A DNA stretch of 64,000 nt, taken from the NCBI GenBank assembly GCA_963668115.1, contig OY764147.1, forward strand, positions 1,302,001 through 1,366,000, given 5' to 3'. The notes beneath the pieces are model-generated. The model saw only the letters and a program-made list of their open reading frames with translations. It was not told the DNA's origin and ran no database searches. Origin of the DNA: Plut-88900 sp963668115. GTDB lineage: Bacteria > Chloroflexota > Dehalococcoidia > Plut-88900. This document shows, one piece after another, positions 27,117 to 35,140 of the stretch (within the stretch, counting starts at the first letter, position 1; each line of letters begins with the position of its first letter). The translations under genes were made by a program, and so were the position numbers.

Positions 27117-27650
27117 TTAATTTGCGGTCTCTTCCTGCATCTGGTCGATTCGTGCGCTCAGGGCAGTAGCAAGGCCCCTGATATTGGCGCTGAGTACGGA
27201 TTGTAGGGCATAGATCGGGCCCACGAGGGCGCCTGCAGTTTTCGCAATAAGCTCCTGTTTCGACGGGAGGGTGGCGAGCACGGTGATGTCGGCAGTGGCC
27301 AGGGCCCGGTCTCCCATTACCCCGCCCTTTACTGTCAGAATGCTGCGCTCCTGCCGGATGTGGTCGGTGAGGACCTTGGCAGGGTCAGTGGCCTCGCCGT
27401 ACCCGAAGGCTATTGCGGTGGGGCCTTCGAGAAATTCGACTAGGGATTGTGCATTGGTCTTCTCGGAGGCGATGATTGCCAGCGTGTTCTTTACCACCCT
27501 GTATTCAACCCCTGAGGCCCGGAGTTTTCGGCGCAGAACCGTCATCTCCGGCATTGCGAGACCCCGATAGTCTGTGGCTATAGCTATGGTGCATCTGCCC
27601 AGCCGGTCCGCTATCTCCTGTACTTGCTGTTCCTTTTTTTCCGTGGCCAT
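27117..27650 (-). CDS. rplJ: 50S ribosomal protein L10
   Basis: About 177 residues from the ATG at 27650 (MATEKKEQQVQEIADRLGRC). An earlier ATG at 27704 would put coding sequence through the leader hairpin and is rejected. Core L10 segments are TDYRGLAMPEMTVLRRKLRASGVEYRVVKNTL and the C-terminal helix that carries L7/L12 dimers. Preceded by a leader with a terminator-like stem, the expected site of L10 autoregulation. Confidence 0.97.
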   Translation of the reverse strand: MATEKKEQQVQEIADRLGRCTIAIATDYRGLAMPEMTVLRRKLRASGVEYRVVKNTLAIIASEKTNAQSLVEFLEGPTAIAFGYGEATDPAKVLTDHIRQERSILTVKGGVMGDRALATADITVLATLPSKQELIAKTAGALVGPIYALQSVLSANIRGLATALSARIDQMQEETAN

Positions 27651-27682
27651 GTGGTTACCGCCTTGAAATCGGATTGCATTTA

Positions 27683-27850
27683 TAAAACGAAATCCCCGGT
27701 GCACAGCCCAGGGGATTTTGGCAAGCCCAACGCTTTCTCTGAGAAAGGGGGAGGACTTTACGAATCACCTGGGCAGGCTAAAGCATTAAGGCTCCGGGGA
27801 GCCGCCCGCCGTCTGCGGCGCAATCTCTAGTTGTACTGGTTTCTTCTAGG
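27683..27850 (-). promoter_or_regulatory. L10-type leader with attenuator hairpin
   Basis: The 216-base gap between rplA and rplJ contains, just before rplJ, AAATCCCC (27690-27697) pairing with GGGGATTT (27711-27718), followed on the minus strand by CGTTTT. Upstream are further stems around CTTTCTCTGAGAAAG and a CCAGGTGATTCGTAAAG segment resembling the internal-loop/kink-turn region bound by L10(L12)4 in known leaders. The assignment rests on position and structure, not on a covariance search. Confidence 0.6.
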
Positions 27851-27867
27851 GTATCTCTCCGGTGGGG

Positions 27868-28584
27868 CTAGTCCTGGGCGCTCATGGTCATTGCGGCCTG
27901 CACATCCATGTTGATTCCGGGCCCGTGGGTTGTGGACATCGAGATCTTCTTGATGTATTGACCCTTGGCCCCCGACGGCTTGGCCCGCACTACGGAGTCT
28001 ACAAAGGTAGTCAAGTTCTCCAGCAGGTGTTCCTTTTCGAAGCTTGCCTTGCCCAGGGGTGCATGGATTACGGCCGTGCGGTCGAGGCGGTACTCGATCT
28101 TGCCCTTGCGGGAGTCGGATATTGCCTTGGCGAGGTCGGGCTGCTGGACGACGGTGCCGGAGCGCGGGTTGGGCATGAGGCCCCTGCGACCTAGAATCCG
28201 GCCAAGCTTCCCGATCTTGCTCATCATGTCGGGCGTGGCGATTGCGGTATCGAATTCGACCCAGCCGCCCTCGATGCGCTTGATGATGTCGTCGGCGCCA
28301 ACGTAATCAGCGCCGTTCTGCTCGGCGGTGGTTGCGGCCTCGCCTTGGGCGAAGACCAGGACCCGGACCTGCTTGCCGGTGCCGTTGGGCAGCATTGCCA
28401 GGCCCCGAACCTGCTGGTCGGCGTGACGGGGGTCAAGGCCCATGCGCATGTGTATCTCGACCGTTTCGTCGTACTTTGCCTTGGCGGTCTGCTTGGCGAG
28501 ATCAACAGCCTCCTCCGGTGAATAGGACTTATCCCTATCAACCAGTGCGGCGGCTTCTAGGTATTTTCTGCCTCTCTTAGCCAT
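27868..28584 (-). CDS. rplA: 50S ribosomal protein L1
   Basis: 238 residues binding 23S rRNA at the L1 stalk. Signature segments are KRGRKYLEA at the start, GLDPRHADQQVRG, the GRILGRRGLMPNPRSGTV motif and GKIEYRLDRTAVIHAPLGK. Follows rplK by 36 bases in the standard order K-A-J-L. Confidence 0.98.
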   Translation of the reverse strand: MAKRGRKYLEAAALVDRDKSYSPEEAVDLAKQTAKAKYDETVEIHMRMGLDPRHADQQVRGLAMLPNGTGKQVRVLVFAQGEAATTAEQNGADYVGADDIIKRIEGGWVEFDTAIATPDMMSKIGKLGRILGRRGLMPNPRSGTVVQQPDLAKAISDSRKGKIEYRLDRTAVIHAPLGKASFEKEHLLENLTTFVDSVVRAKPSGAKGQYIKKISMSTTHGPGINMDVQAAMTMSAQD

Positions 28585-28620
28585 TTCGTGCGTTCTCTCT
28601 TGCGGTGGGGGATGTCAGGG

Positions 28621-29043
28621 CTAAACGACCTCAATGCCCATATTGCGAGCGGTCCCTTCAATGATGCGCATGGCGCCTTCTATGTCGTTGGCGTTGAGGT
28701 CATTGAGCTTGGTCTCGGCAATCTCGCGGATCTTGTCGCGAGGGACGCGGCCTACGATTTCCTGACCCGGCAAGCTGCTTCCCTTATCGAGGCCGGCGGC
28801 ATTTTTGATCAACACCGCGGCCGGCGGGGTTTTCGTAATGAATGAGAAGGAGGAGTCCTGGTAGACCGTGAGCTCCACCGGAACTATGGTGCCTGCCTGC
28901 GCGGAGGTCTTGGCGTTGTACTCCTTGCAAAATCCCATGATATTGACGCCGTGCTGACCGAGAGCGGGGCCTATGGGAGGGGCAGGGGTGGCTTTACCCG
29001 CTTCGATTTGAAGCTTCAGCACGGCTTTGATTCTCTTTGGCAT
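28621..29043 (-). CDS. rplK: 50S ribosomal protein L11
   Basis: 140 residues with the N-terminal thiostrepton-region domain (LQIEAGKATPAPPIGPALGQHGVNIMGFCKEYN) and the rRNA-binding C-terminal domain ending VEGTARNMGIEV-like (IIEGTARNMGIEVV). Lies 26 bases after nusG. Confidence 0.98.
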   Translation of the reverse strand: MPKRIKAVLKLQIEAGKATPAPPIGPALGQHGVNIMGFCKEYNAKTSAQAGTIVPVELTVYQDSSFSFITKTPPAAVLIKNAAGLDKGSSLPGQEIVGRVPRDKIREIAETKLNDLNANDIEGAMRIIEGTARNMGIEVV

Positions 29044-29069
29044 TTTCTATATTCCGACCCTGGGAGCGT

Positions 29070-29651
29070 TTACAGCTTTTCCACTTGAAGATAGTCCAAC
29101 TCGACACCCGTATCGCGTCCAAAGAAAGAAACGAGAACGCGGATCTTCCCCTTGTCGGGGTAAAGGTCATCGACGGTGCCGATAAAGTCGGAGAAGGGCC
29201 CGTCTATTATGCGAATCTTCTCGCCCTTGTCCAGTCCAACCTTGACCCGAGGGGCCTCGGCCTCCATCTGAACGACGATAGCCTTAACCTCGTCGTCGCT
29301 AAGGGGCACGGGCTCGGGCGGGTCTCCGGAGGTGACGAATCCGGTGACGTTGGGGGTGTTCCTGACTACGTACCAACTCTTCTCGGAGGGGGTTCCACGC
29401 TCGGTTACCGCCATGTTCACGAGGAGGTAGCCGGGGAAGACCTTCCTGGACACGGTGCGTCGCTGGCCTTCCCGGATGTCAAGCTCTTCTTCGGTGGGGA
29501 CGAGGACCTCGAAGATTTCATCGGTGACGTCCATGGACTCGATGCGGTGTTCAAGGTTGTTCTTGACCCGGTCCTCATAGCCCGCGTAGGTATTGACTAC
29601 GAACCACCGAGGGGCCAGTTTTGATGATTTCGATTGGGAGGTCATAGACAT
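29070..29651 (-). CDS. nusG: Transcription termination/antitermination protein NusG
   Basis: 193 residues. The NGN domain (RWFVVNTYAGYEDRVKNNLEHR...KVFPGYLLVNM) is joined to a C-terminal KOW domain (GEKIRIIDGPFSDFIGTVDDL...VSFFGRDTGVELDYLQVEKL). It binds RNA polymerase and couples it to Rho or ribosomes. Standard location between secE and rplK. Confidence 0.97.
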   Translation of the reverse strand: MSMTSQSKSSKLAPRWFVVNTYAGYEDRVKNNLEHRIESMDVTDEIFEVLVPTEEELDIREGQRRTVSRKVFPGYLLVNMAVTERGTPSEKSWYVVRNTPNVTGFVTSGDPPEPVPLSDDEVKAIVVQMEAEAPRVKVGLDKGEKIRIIDGPFSDFIGTVDDLYPDKGKIRVLVSFFGRDTGVELDYLQVEKL

Positions 29652-29708
29652 CTACTTTGTAATCAGCCTGCTGCGCTCAGTGACAGGTCTGCGTTAACCA
29701 ATTCCCGC

Positions 29709-29942
29709 CTAGAAGAGGAGGAGGTCCATGAAGAGGGAAAATGCTTCATCGACGAGACCGAGAAATGCCCCCATTATCACGGAGATTATGACCACCATGG
29801 TGGTGAGGCGCTTGGTTTCCTCCTTGGTTGGCCAGTTGACCTTGCGGAGCTCAGCGATGGCCTCGGCGAAGAAGCGGAACCGCCCGAGGGTCGGCCCCGA
29901 GGAGGGCATCCGCGCCCTGGCTGGAAGGGTAAAGCGTCTCAT
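29709..29942 (-). CDS. secE: Preprotein translocase subunit SecE
   Basis: 77 residues, the short single-helix form of SecE. The conserved amphipathic segment AIAELRKVNWPTKEETKRLT precedes one membrane helix (MVVIISVIMGAFLGLVDEAFSLFMDL). Stabilises SecY in the general secretion channel. Between rpmG and nusG as usual. Confidence 0.95.
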   Translation of the reverse strand: MRRFTLPARARMPSSGPTLGRFRFFAEAIAELRKVNWPTKEETKRLTTMVVIISVIMGAFLGLVDEAFSLFMDLLLF

Positions 29943-29978
29943 CCGATTTCCATGGCCTTCATTGTCATCGGTTTTCTT

Positions 29979-30146
29979 CTACCTGGTCTCTCGGTGGAGC
30001 CTGTGCCCCCGGCAACGGGGGCAATACTTGGAGAACTCCAATCGTCCGGAGTCATTCCTCCGGTTCTTGCTGCTGGTGTAGGTCCTCTCCCGGCACTCGG
30101 TGCAGGCGAGGTGTATCACTACGCGTACGTCTTTTCCTTTAGCCAT
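29979..30146 (-). CDS. rpmG: 50S ribosomal protein L33
   Basis: A 55-residue protein (MAKGKDVRVVIHLACTECRE...) below a 60-residue ORF cutoff. It has the zinc-binding pairs CTEC and CPRC and the YTSSKNRRN segment of the Cys-type L33. It sits between tuf and secE, the usual position of rpmG, with a start 29 bases past the tuf stop. Confidence 0.95.
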   Translation of the reverse strand: MAKGKDVRVVIHLACTECRERTYTSSKNRRNDSGRLEFSKYCPRCRGHRLHRETR

Positions 30147-30175
30147 TGTTTAATCCAAAAGTCCCCAGAGAGGGT

Positions 30176-31375
30176 CTAGTTCTCCACCTTGGTGAATACT
30201 CCGGCCCCGACGGTCCTGCCGCCTTCCCTAATGGCAAACCTGAGCTCCTGCTCGATGGCGACGGGAGTGATGAGCTTGATGCCCATGGTGATGTTGTCGC
30301 CGGGCATGACCATTTCGGTGCCTTCAGGGAGGGCAATCTCGCCTGTAACGTCGGTGGTGCGGATGTAGAACTGGGGCTTGTATCCATTGAAGAACGGGGT
30401 GTGACGTCCGCCTTCGTCCTTGGTGAGGACGTAGACTTCGGCGTCGGAGGCGGTGTGGGGGTTGATGGAGCCGGGCTTGGCGAGAACCTGGCCGCGCTCG
30501 ATCTCGTCCCGCTCTACGCCCCTGAGTAGGCAGCCGACGGCGTCGCCGGGCTCCGCGTAGTCAAGGGTCTTGTGGAACATCTCGACGCCCGTGACCGTGG
30601 TGCGTCGGGTCTCGCCGAATCCGACGATCTCGACCTGATCGCCCGTCTGAACGGTGCCGCGCTCCACACGGCCGGTTACGACGGTGCCGCGGCCCTTGAT
30701 GCCGAACACGTCCTCGATGGGCATGAGGAACGGGAGCTCGGAGGGGCGCTCCGGCAGGGGGATGTAGCTGTCGACGGCGTTCATTAACTCAACGATAGGC
30801 TGGTACTCGGGGGCGCTGGAGTCGGTGGAGTCGGACTCCAGGGCCTCGAGGGCGCTGCCGCGGATGATCGGGATGTCGTCTCCGGGGAAGTCGTAGTTGG
30901 AGAGAAGCTCCCTGAGCTCGAGTTCCACGAGTTCGAGAAGCTCTGGGTCGTCCATCTGGTCGGTCTTGTTGAGGAAGACGACGATGTAGGGCACCAGCAC
31001 CTGTCTGGCCAGGAGGATGTGCTCCCGGGTCTGGGGCATTGGGCCATCCGGGGCGGAGACCACGAGGATGGCGCCGTCCATCTGGGCCGCGCCGGTAATC
31101 ATGTTCTTGATGTAGTCGGCGTGTCCGGGGCAGTCCACGTGGGCGTAATGGCGGTCGTCGGTCTCATATTCGACGTGGGTGATTGCGATGGTGAGGCCTC
31201 GGGCCTTTTCCTCGGGAGCGTTGTCGATGGAGTCGTAGGGCCGGAAGGAGGCCCCGCCCTTCATACCGAGGACCTTGGTGATAGCCGCGGTCAGGGATGT
31301 CTTCCCGTGGTCGACGTGTCCAATGGTGCCGACGTTGACGTGGGGTTTTGTTCGTTCGTAACGCTGTTTGGCCAT
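30176..31375 (-). CDS. tuf: Elongation factor Tu
   Basis: 399 residues. G1 GHVDHGKTSLTAAIT, the switch I region RGLTIAITHVEYET, G3 DCPGHADYIKNM and G4 NKTDQMDD are intact, followed by the two beta-barrel domains ending in GVFTKVEN. Delivers aminoacyl-tRNA to the ribosome. Directly follows three tRNA genes in the same direction, the common tRNA-tufB arrangement. Confidence 0.98.
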   Translation of the reverse strand: MAKQRYERTKPHVNVGTIGHVDHGKTSLTAAITKVLGMKGGASFRPYDSIDNAPEEKARGLTIAITHVEYETDDRHYAHVDCPGHADYIKNMITGAAQMDGAILVVSAPDGPMPQTREHILLARQVLVPYIVVFLNKTDQMDDPELLELVELELRELLSNYDFPGDDIPIIRGSALEALESDSTDSSAPEYQPIVELMNAVDSYIPLPERPSELPFLMPIEDVFGIKGRGTVVTGRVERGTVQTGDQVEIVGFGETRRTTVTGVEMFHKTLDYAEPGDAVGCLLRGVERDEIERGQVLAKPGSINPHTASDAEVYVLTKDEGGRHTPFFNGYKPQFYIRTTDVTGEIALPEGTEMVMPGDNITMGIKLITPVAIEQELRFAIREGGRTVGAGVFTKVEN

Positions 31376-31394
31376 GCTCTTGACTCTCCTGTAA

Positions 31395-31469
31395 TGGAGC
31401 CCACAACCGGATTTGAACCGGTGACCCCGTTCTTACCAAGAACGTGCTCTGCCACTGAGCTATGTGGGC
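31395..31469 (-). tRNA. tRNA-Thr (anticodon GGT)
   Basis: 75 bases including an encoded CCA. The acceptor stem GCCCACA/TGTGGGC is complete. The anticodon stem CGTTC/GAACG encloses TTGGTAA, giving GGT. The T arm is CCGGTTCAAATCCGG. Reads threonine codons ACC/ACU. Confidence 0.95.
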
Positions 31470-31511
31470 CTACTGGATATTTCCTTTCCCGATATTATAA
31501 GTTCTTTTTGA

Positions 31512-31597
31512 TGGTGGAGGGGGCAGGATTCGAACCTGCGTAGCCTTTCGGCAGCGATTTTACAGACCGCCGGTTTTAACCACTCACCCACCCCTCC
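31512..31597 (-). tRNA. tRNA-Tyr (anticodon GTA)
   Basis: 86 bases with encoded CCA and acceptor stem GGAGGGG/CCCCTCC. The anticodon loop CTGTAAA gives GTA. A long variable arm (GCCGAAAGGC) marks it as a class II tRNA, as expected for bacterial tRNA-Tyr. Confidence 0.95.
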
Positions 31598-31662
31598 AAT
31601 GAGTCGCTCAGGACTATGTGATGATAAGTTGATGGCTGTTTCCGAGTCCCGGGTTGGCTAGC

Positions 31663-31738
31663 TGGAGCCCGAGAGGGGATTCGAACCCGCCAACCTGCCG
31701 ATTACAAATCGGCTGCGCTGCCATTGCGCCACTCGGGC
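31663..31738 (-). tRNA. tRNA-Thr (anticodon TGT)
   Basis: 76 bases with encoded CCA and acceptor stem GCCCGAG/CTCGGGC. The anticodon stem GCCGA/TCGGC encloses TTTGTAA, giving TGT. First gene of the tRNA-tuf transcript. Reads threonine ACA/ACG codons. Confidence 0.95.
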
Positions 31739-31888
31739 AGAAGGATCCGGGTCTTGCCTCCCTGCTCCATTTACCTGGGCGCCGTCCATTGGGCACAGCA
31801 CCCGATATACAATGTCCCAGACTCGAAAGTACCTCCTACGAGGGGCCCGCAGAAGGTACGATAAGAGAATCCCTAAAATCGTGGATTC

Positions 31889-31918
31889 AGTATAGGAAAT
31901 TGCCATACGAAAAGTCAA
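31889..31918 (-). promoter_or_regulatory. Promoter of the tRNA-tuf-ribosomal cluster
   Basis: On the minus strand TTGACT (31918-31913), an 18-base spacer and TATACT (31894-31889), about 150 bases before the first tRNA. Strong enough to drive this highly expressed cluster. Confidence 0.6.
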
Positions 31919-31947
31919 GGCTAGGGGGTGTCTTGGGTAAGGGGAAT

Positions 31948-32301
31948 ATGACCGGGCCTCGGGCCACGGTGCTGTACGATGGCAACTGCCCCCTGTGCAG
32001 GGGAGCGGTGAGGTGGATGAAGCGGGCAGACTGGCTAGGTCGGGTGGAGTGGATACCTGGGCAGGAGTTGGCGGTGTTGCCCGACGGCCTTACACGCCGA
32101 GACCTGGATGCGGCGATGTACCTGCAAGACAACGGCGGTCGGTTGCACGGGGGATTCTTTGCGGTGAGGCGTTTGACGCTTTTGCTGCCTCCCCTCTTGC
32201 CCATTGCGCCACTCCTCTGGCTGCCCGGGGCCCGATTCCTGGGAGTACGGGTATACGCCTTTATCGCCAGGAACCGGGGATGCTTTACAAGGGCGAAATA
32301 A
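31948..32301 (+). CDS. DUF393 (DCC family) thiol-disulfide oxidoreductase-like protein
   Basis: 117 residues from the ATG at 31948, preceded by AAGGGG. The start MTGPRATVLYDGNCPLCRGAVRWMKRAD is the family signature, with a CxxC pair (CPLC) in a thioredoxin-like fold. A hydrophobic helix follows (LLLPPLLPIAPLLWLPGARFLG), and the tail FIARNRGCF is common in the family. Biological role unknown. A longer frame back to 31654 would cross the tRNA-Thr gene and is rejected. It overlaps the convergent larC end by 17 bases. Confidence 0.85.
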   Translation: MTGPRATVLYDGNCPLCRGAVRWMKRADWLGRVEWIPGQELAVLPDGLTRRDLDAAMYLQDNGGRLHGGFFAVRRLTLLLPPLLPIAPLLWLPGARFLGVRVYAFIARNRGCFTRAK

Positions 32302-33478
32302 GGCGTCGGGAAGCCTCTTCCGTCACAATGCGGTAAACGTCCTTGAGAGGAAGCCCTGTACCGGAGGCAATTGCGGCGCAATCTTCGTATTCCGGGGCGA
32401 GGGAGACGGGGTTTCCATCCTGGAACTTCAGCTTTACCCGCACGGGCCCTAGGCTGGTCTCCATTTCTTCTATTCGGCGCTGAACCTCGTGGCGCATGAC
32501 CTGGGAGACCCGGACTCCAAGGGTGGATGTCTCCTCCATTACTTTTTCTATGATGTCTTGCTGATCACCGGGACTCGCGAGGATGCTGAGGGTGTAGGCG
32601 GGTCGGCCCTTCTTCATCAGGATGGGCGTGAGCCATACGTCCCGGGCCCCGAGTTCGAAGAGTCGGTCCATCAAGTAGGGATATATCTCCGGGTTCATGT
32701 CATCTATGTTGGTCTCGATGACGACCAGGTGTCGGACGGCTAGAGAGGACTGGACTTCACCGATCCACAGGCCGAGGACGTTAGGGTATTCCCCCATGTC
32801 CTTCTGCCCGATCCCGTAGCCGGTTGAGTGGACTCGGATCTCGGGCTGGGAAAACTCAGCGAGAGAGGTCATGATTGCGACGCCCGTGGGCGTGGAAAGC
32901 TCCGTGTGTGGCGCGTGGGGAGAAGGTGCGGCGAAGGGGACGTTGGCAAGGGCCATAAGCTCCACGGTGGCGGGAGCGGGGACCGGGAGCCTGCCATGTT
33001 CGGACTTGACGGTTCCGCTGCCCCCGGGGATGGGCGAGCAGTAGGCCCGTTCCACACCCAGCAGATGCAACCCGCAAGCAGCACCTACTATGTCAACGAT
33101 AGCATCGACTGCCCCAACCTCGTGGAAATGGACCTGGTCGGCGGGAACTTTGTGGACGCGGGACTCGGCGTCGGCCAGACGGTTGAATATATCGCCGGAG
33201 TTCTTCTTCACAGGGGTCGGCAGGTCGCTTTCGTTTATCAGGGAGAGGATGTCGCTCAGGTTGCGGTTGGGCTGAGAGTCGGGGCCTGTGATTACAGTGA
33301 CGCGGGTGCCGGAGATGGCGGCACGGGTGCCGAGGGAGGCGGTAATGTCGTAGCCCTTCAGGGAGAGTTTGGAAAGTTCGTAGCGTAGGGAGTCGATGGA
33401 GAGGCCGGCATCCACCAGCGCGCCGAGCACCATGTCGCCGCTCACCCCCCCTATGCAGTTGAAATAAGCCGCCTTCAT
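32285..33478 (-). CDS. larC: Nickel-pincer cofactor biosynthesis protein LarC
   Basis: About 397 residues (DUF111). The start MKAAYFNCIGGVSGDMVLGALVDAG, the central VHFHEVGAVDAIVDIVGA and the C-terminal IETNIDDMNPEIYPYLMDRLFELGARDVWLTPILMKKGRP are characteristic. LarC inserts nickel into the pyridinium-dithiocarboxylate pincer cofactor, consuming CTP. The start ATG overlaps the stop of the upstream methyltransferase (ATGA at 33478-33475), so translation is coupled. larE lies one gene upstream; larB and larA are not in the window. Confidence 0.9.
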   Translation of the reverse strand: MKAAYFNCIGGVSGDMVLGALVDAGLSIDSLRYELSKLSLKGYDITASLGTRAAISGTRVTVITGPDSQPNRNLSDILSLINESDLPTPVKKNSGDIFNRLADAESRVHKVPADQVHFHEVGAVDAIVDIVGAACGLHLLGVERAYCSPIPGGSGTVKSEHGRLPVPAPATVELMALANVPFAAPSPHAPHTELSTPTGVAIMTSLAEFSQPEIRVHSTGYGIGQKDMGEYPNVLGLWIGEVQSSLAVRHLVVIETNIDDMNPEIYPYLMDRLFELGARDVWLTPILMKKGRPAYTLSILASPGDQQDIIEKVMEETSTLGVRVSQVMRHEVQRRIEEMETSLGPVRVKLKFQDGNPVSLAPEYEDCAAIASGTGLPLKDVYRIVTEEASRRLISPL

Positions 33479-34251
33479 GCGGGTTCCAGTACCATCTGCC
33501 TCATGCCCCATTCTATTTCACTCAGGTTATCGGGGGAATCTTTCATCATTCCTTCCAGGTCATTGTGCAGGGAGCGAAGAAAGTCGGAGCCGTACAGGGA
33601 GAGGGCAGGGTGGCTCATGCTCCACGATCGGATGTTCATAGAGAACATGGCAGCGGCGTCCCGGTTGCTCACGGCAAGGTGTCGGGTGTTATCGGCGGTG
33701 ATTTTCAGGGGAGTGCTCTTGATAAGATCGGGAAGCCGGGCGCCGGCGTAGAGGATGACGCCCATGGCGTCCATGACGTGCTCCAGAGCAGAGAGATACG
33801 ATTCCAGCACGGAGTTATGGGGGTGAATCCAGTGCACCTCTTCCAGCAGGATCGCACCGTGATTTGAGATCTGCGACGCCCACCGGGCGAGTGCCTGATC
33901 GGGCGCGGGGAGGTGGGTGACTAGGAACCGACAGAAGATGAGGTCGGCGGGCGGGATGGGAAAGGGGATCGATGTCACATCATGTTGTTTGAAAGAGATA
34001 CAAGTGGAAGAGGAGTTGGAGGCGGCTTCAATGAAACTCGGGGACTTGTCCAGTCCTACGATTTTTTCAAAAGGCAGTGTTTCTGCGATCAGGCGAGTAG
34101 TGTGTCCTGGCCCGCACCCGAGGTCTAAGGCGAGGTCCGTGCCTTTTGGGGTGAACGTCGAAAGGAATTCTCGGGTGGGGGGTTCAAAGGTACGGGCAAG
34201 AACGTCGAGCCTGGACTGGGCGGTTTTGGAATCTCCGAAAAGGTAGGACAT
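33475..34251 (-). CDS. Class I SAM-dependent methyltransferase
   Basis: 258 residues of the Rossmann-type methyltransferase fold. Motif I is LALDLGCGPGHTTRLIAE, followed by an acidic GLDKSPSFIEAA strand end and DLIFCRFLVTHLPAPDQAL (motif IV region). Substrate unknown. It is wedged between larE (19-base gap) and larC (4-base overlap) in one transcript, an unusual place that hints at a step linked to the nickel-pincer cofactor or to the enzyme that uses it. That link is inference from position alone. Confidence 0.8.
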   Translation of the reverse strand: MSYLFGDSKTAQSRLDVLARTFEPPTREFLSTFTPKGTDLALDLGCGPGHTTRLIAETLPFEKIVGLDKSPSFIEAASNSSSTCISFKQHDVTSIPFPIPPADLIFCRFLVTHLPAPDQALARWASQISNHGAILLEEVHWIHPHNSVLESYLSALEHVMDAMGVILYAGARLPDLIKSTPLKITADNTRHLAVSNRDAAAMFSMNIRSWSMSHPALSLYGSDFLRSLHNDLEGMMKDSPDNLSEIEWGMRQMVLEPA

Positions 34252-34270
34252 GGGGCAGAGCGTAGGTCAA

Positions 34271-35140
34271 CTACTCCCCACCCTTGGAGCGAGATGAAGC
34301 GGCTTTTGCCGGTTTTCGGGAGAGTTGCAGTACCTCGTTGAGGCTGCCCGAGCGGAACCCGGCCAAATCCAGCGTTACGTAGGTATAACCGAGAGAGCGG
34401 AAGTGACGGACAAGCTGGCTGCGCACTTCCGCTTGAGCCAACAGAGAGATGCCCTGCTCATCAACCTCAATCCTGGCGATGCGGTCATGGTGGCGGACGC
34501 GGAGGTCTCGGATGCCCAACCCCCGGAGGTATTCCTCGGCGGCTTCTATCTGGTGCAGTACCTCAACGGTTACCTTGTCACCGTACGGCACCCGGGACGC
34601 AAGGCAGGCCATGGCCGGCTTGTCCCACGTGGGCAGGCCCAACTCCCTGGAGAGTTCCCGGATCTCCTTCTTAGTTAAATCGGCTTCGCAGAGGGGGCTG
34701 CGGACGTTGGAGCGTCGGGCGGCGTCCAGCCCGGGCCTGAAGTCACCCAGATCGTCGGCGTTAGTGCCATTGGCAACCCAGTCATAGCCCTCCTCCTCGG
34801 CGATGGGGAGGAGCCGAGAGTAGAGCTCCCCCTTGCAGAAGAAGCAACGCTGGGGGCTGTTCTCCTGGTATCTGGGATCATGGGTCTCAAAGGTGTCAAT
34901 TACGAGGTGGCGGAAGTTGAACTGCCGGGCCAGGGACTGGGCGGCGCGTAGTTCCGACCGCGGGATGCTGGGGGAGTCGGCGGTTACGGCCAAGGCCCGG
35001 TCCCCGAGAACTGTATGGGCCTCCACGGCCAGGAACGCACTGTCCACACCCCCTGAGTAGGCAACGACAACCGACCCCATATCCTTAAGGATGTTACGGA
35101 GGCGGCCCGACTTCTCGGCGGTGAACGGCTTAATGGTCAT
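34271..35140 (-). CDS. larE: Pyridinium-dithiocarboxylate sulfur transferase LarE
   Basis: 289 residues of the PP-loop ATPase superfamily. The ATP-binding motif SGGVDS is at 29-34. Three conserved cysteines are C99 and C102 (RCFFCKGELY) and C179 (ACLASRVPYG). In some LarE proteins a single Cys at the third position donates its own sulfur, while others use three Cys to hold a 4Fe-4S cluster. The set seen here fits the cluster type, which would recycle sulfur. The start overlaps the radA stop by 4 bases (ATGA). Confidence 0.88.
   Translation of the reverse strand: MTIKPFTAEKSGRLRNILKDMGSVVVAYSGGVDSAFLAVEAHTVLGDRALAVTADSPSIPRSELRAAQSLARQFNFRHLVIDTFETHDPRYQENSPQRCFFCKGELYSRLLPIAEEEGYDWVANGTNADDLGDFRPGLDAARRSNVRSPLCEADLTKKEIRELSRELGLPTWDKPAMACLASRVPYGDKVTVEVLHQIEAAEEYLRGLGIRDLRVRHHDRIARIEVDEQGISLLAQAEVRSQLVRHFRSLGYTYVTLDLAGFRSGSLNEVLQLSRKPAKAASSRSKGGE

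Noticed and set aside
31654..31947. Upstream extension of the DUF393 gene
   Set aside because: It would translate antisense through the tRNA-Thr gene; the conserved protein starts at 31948.
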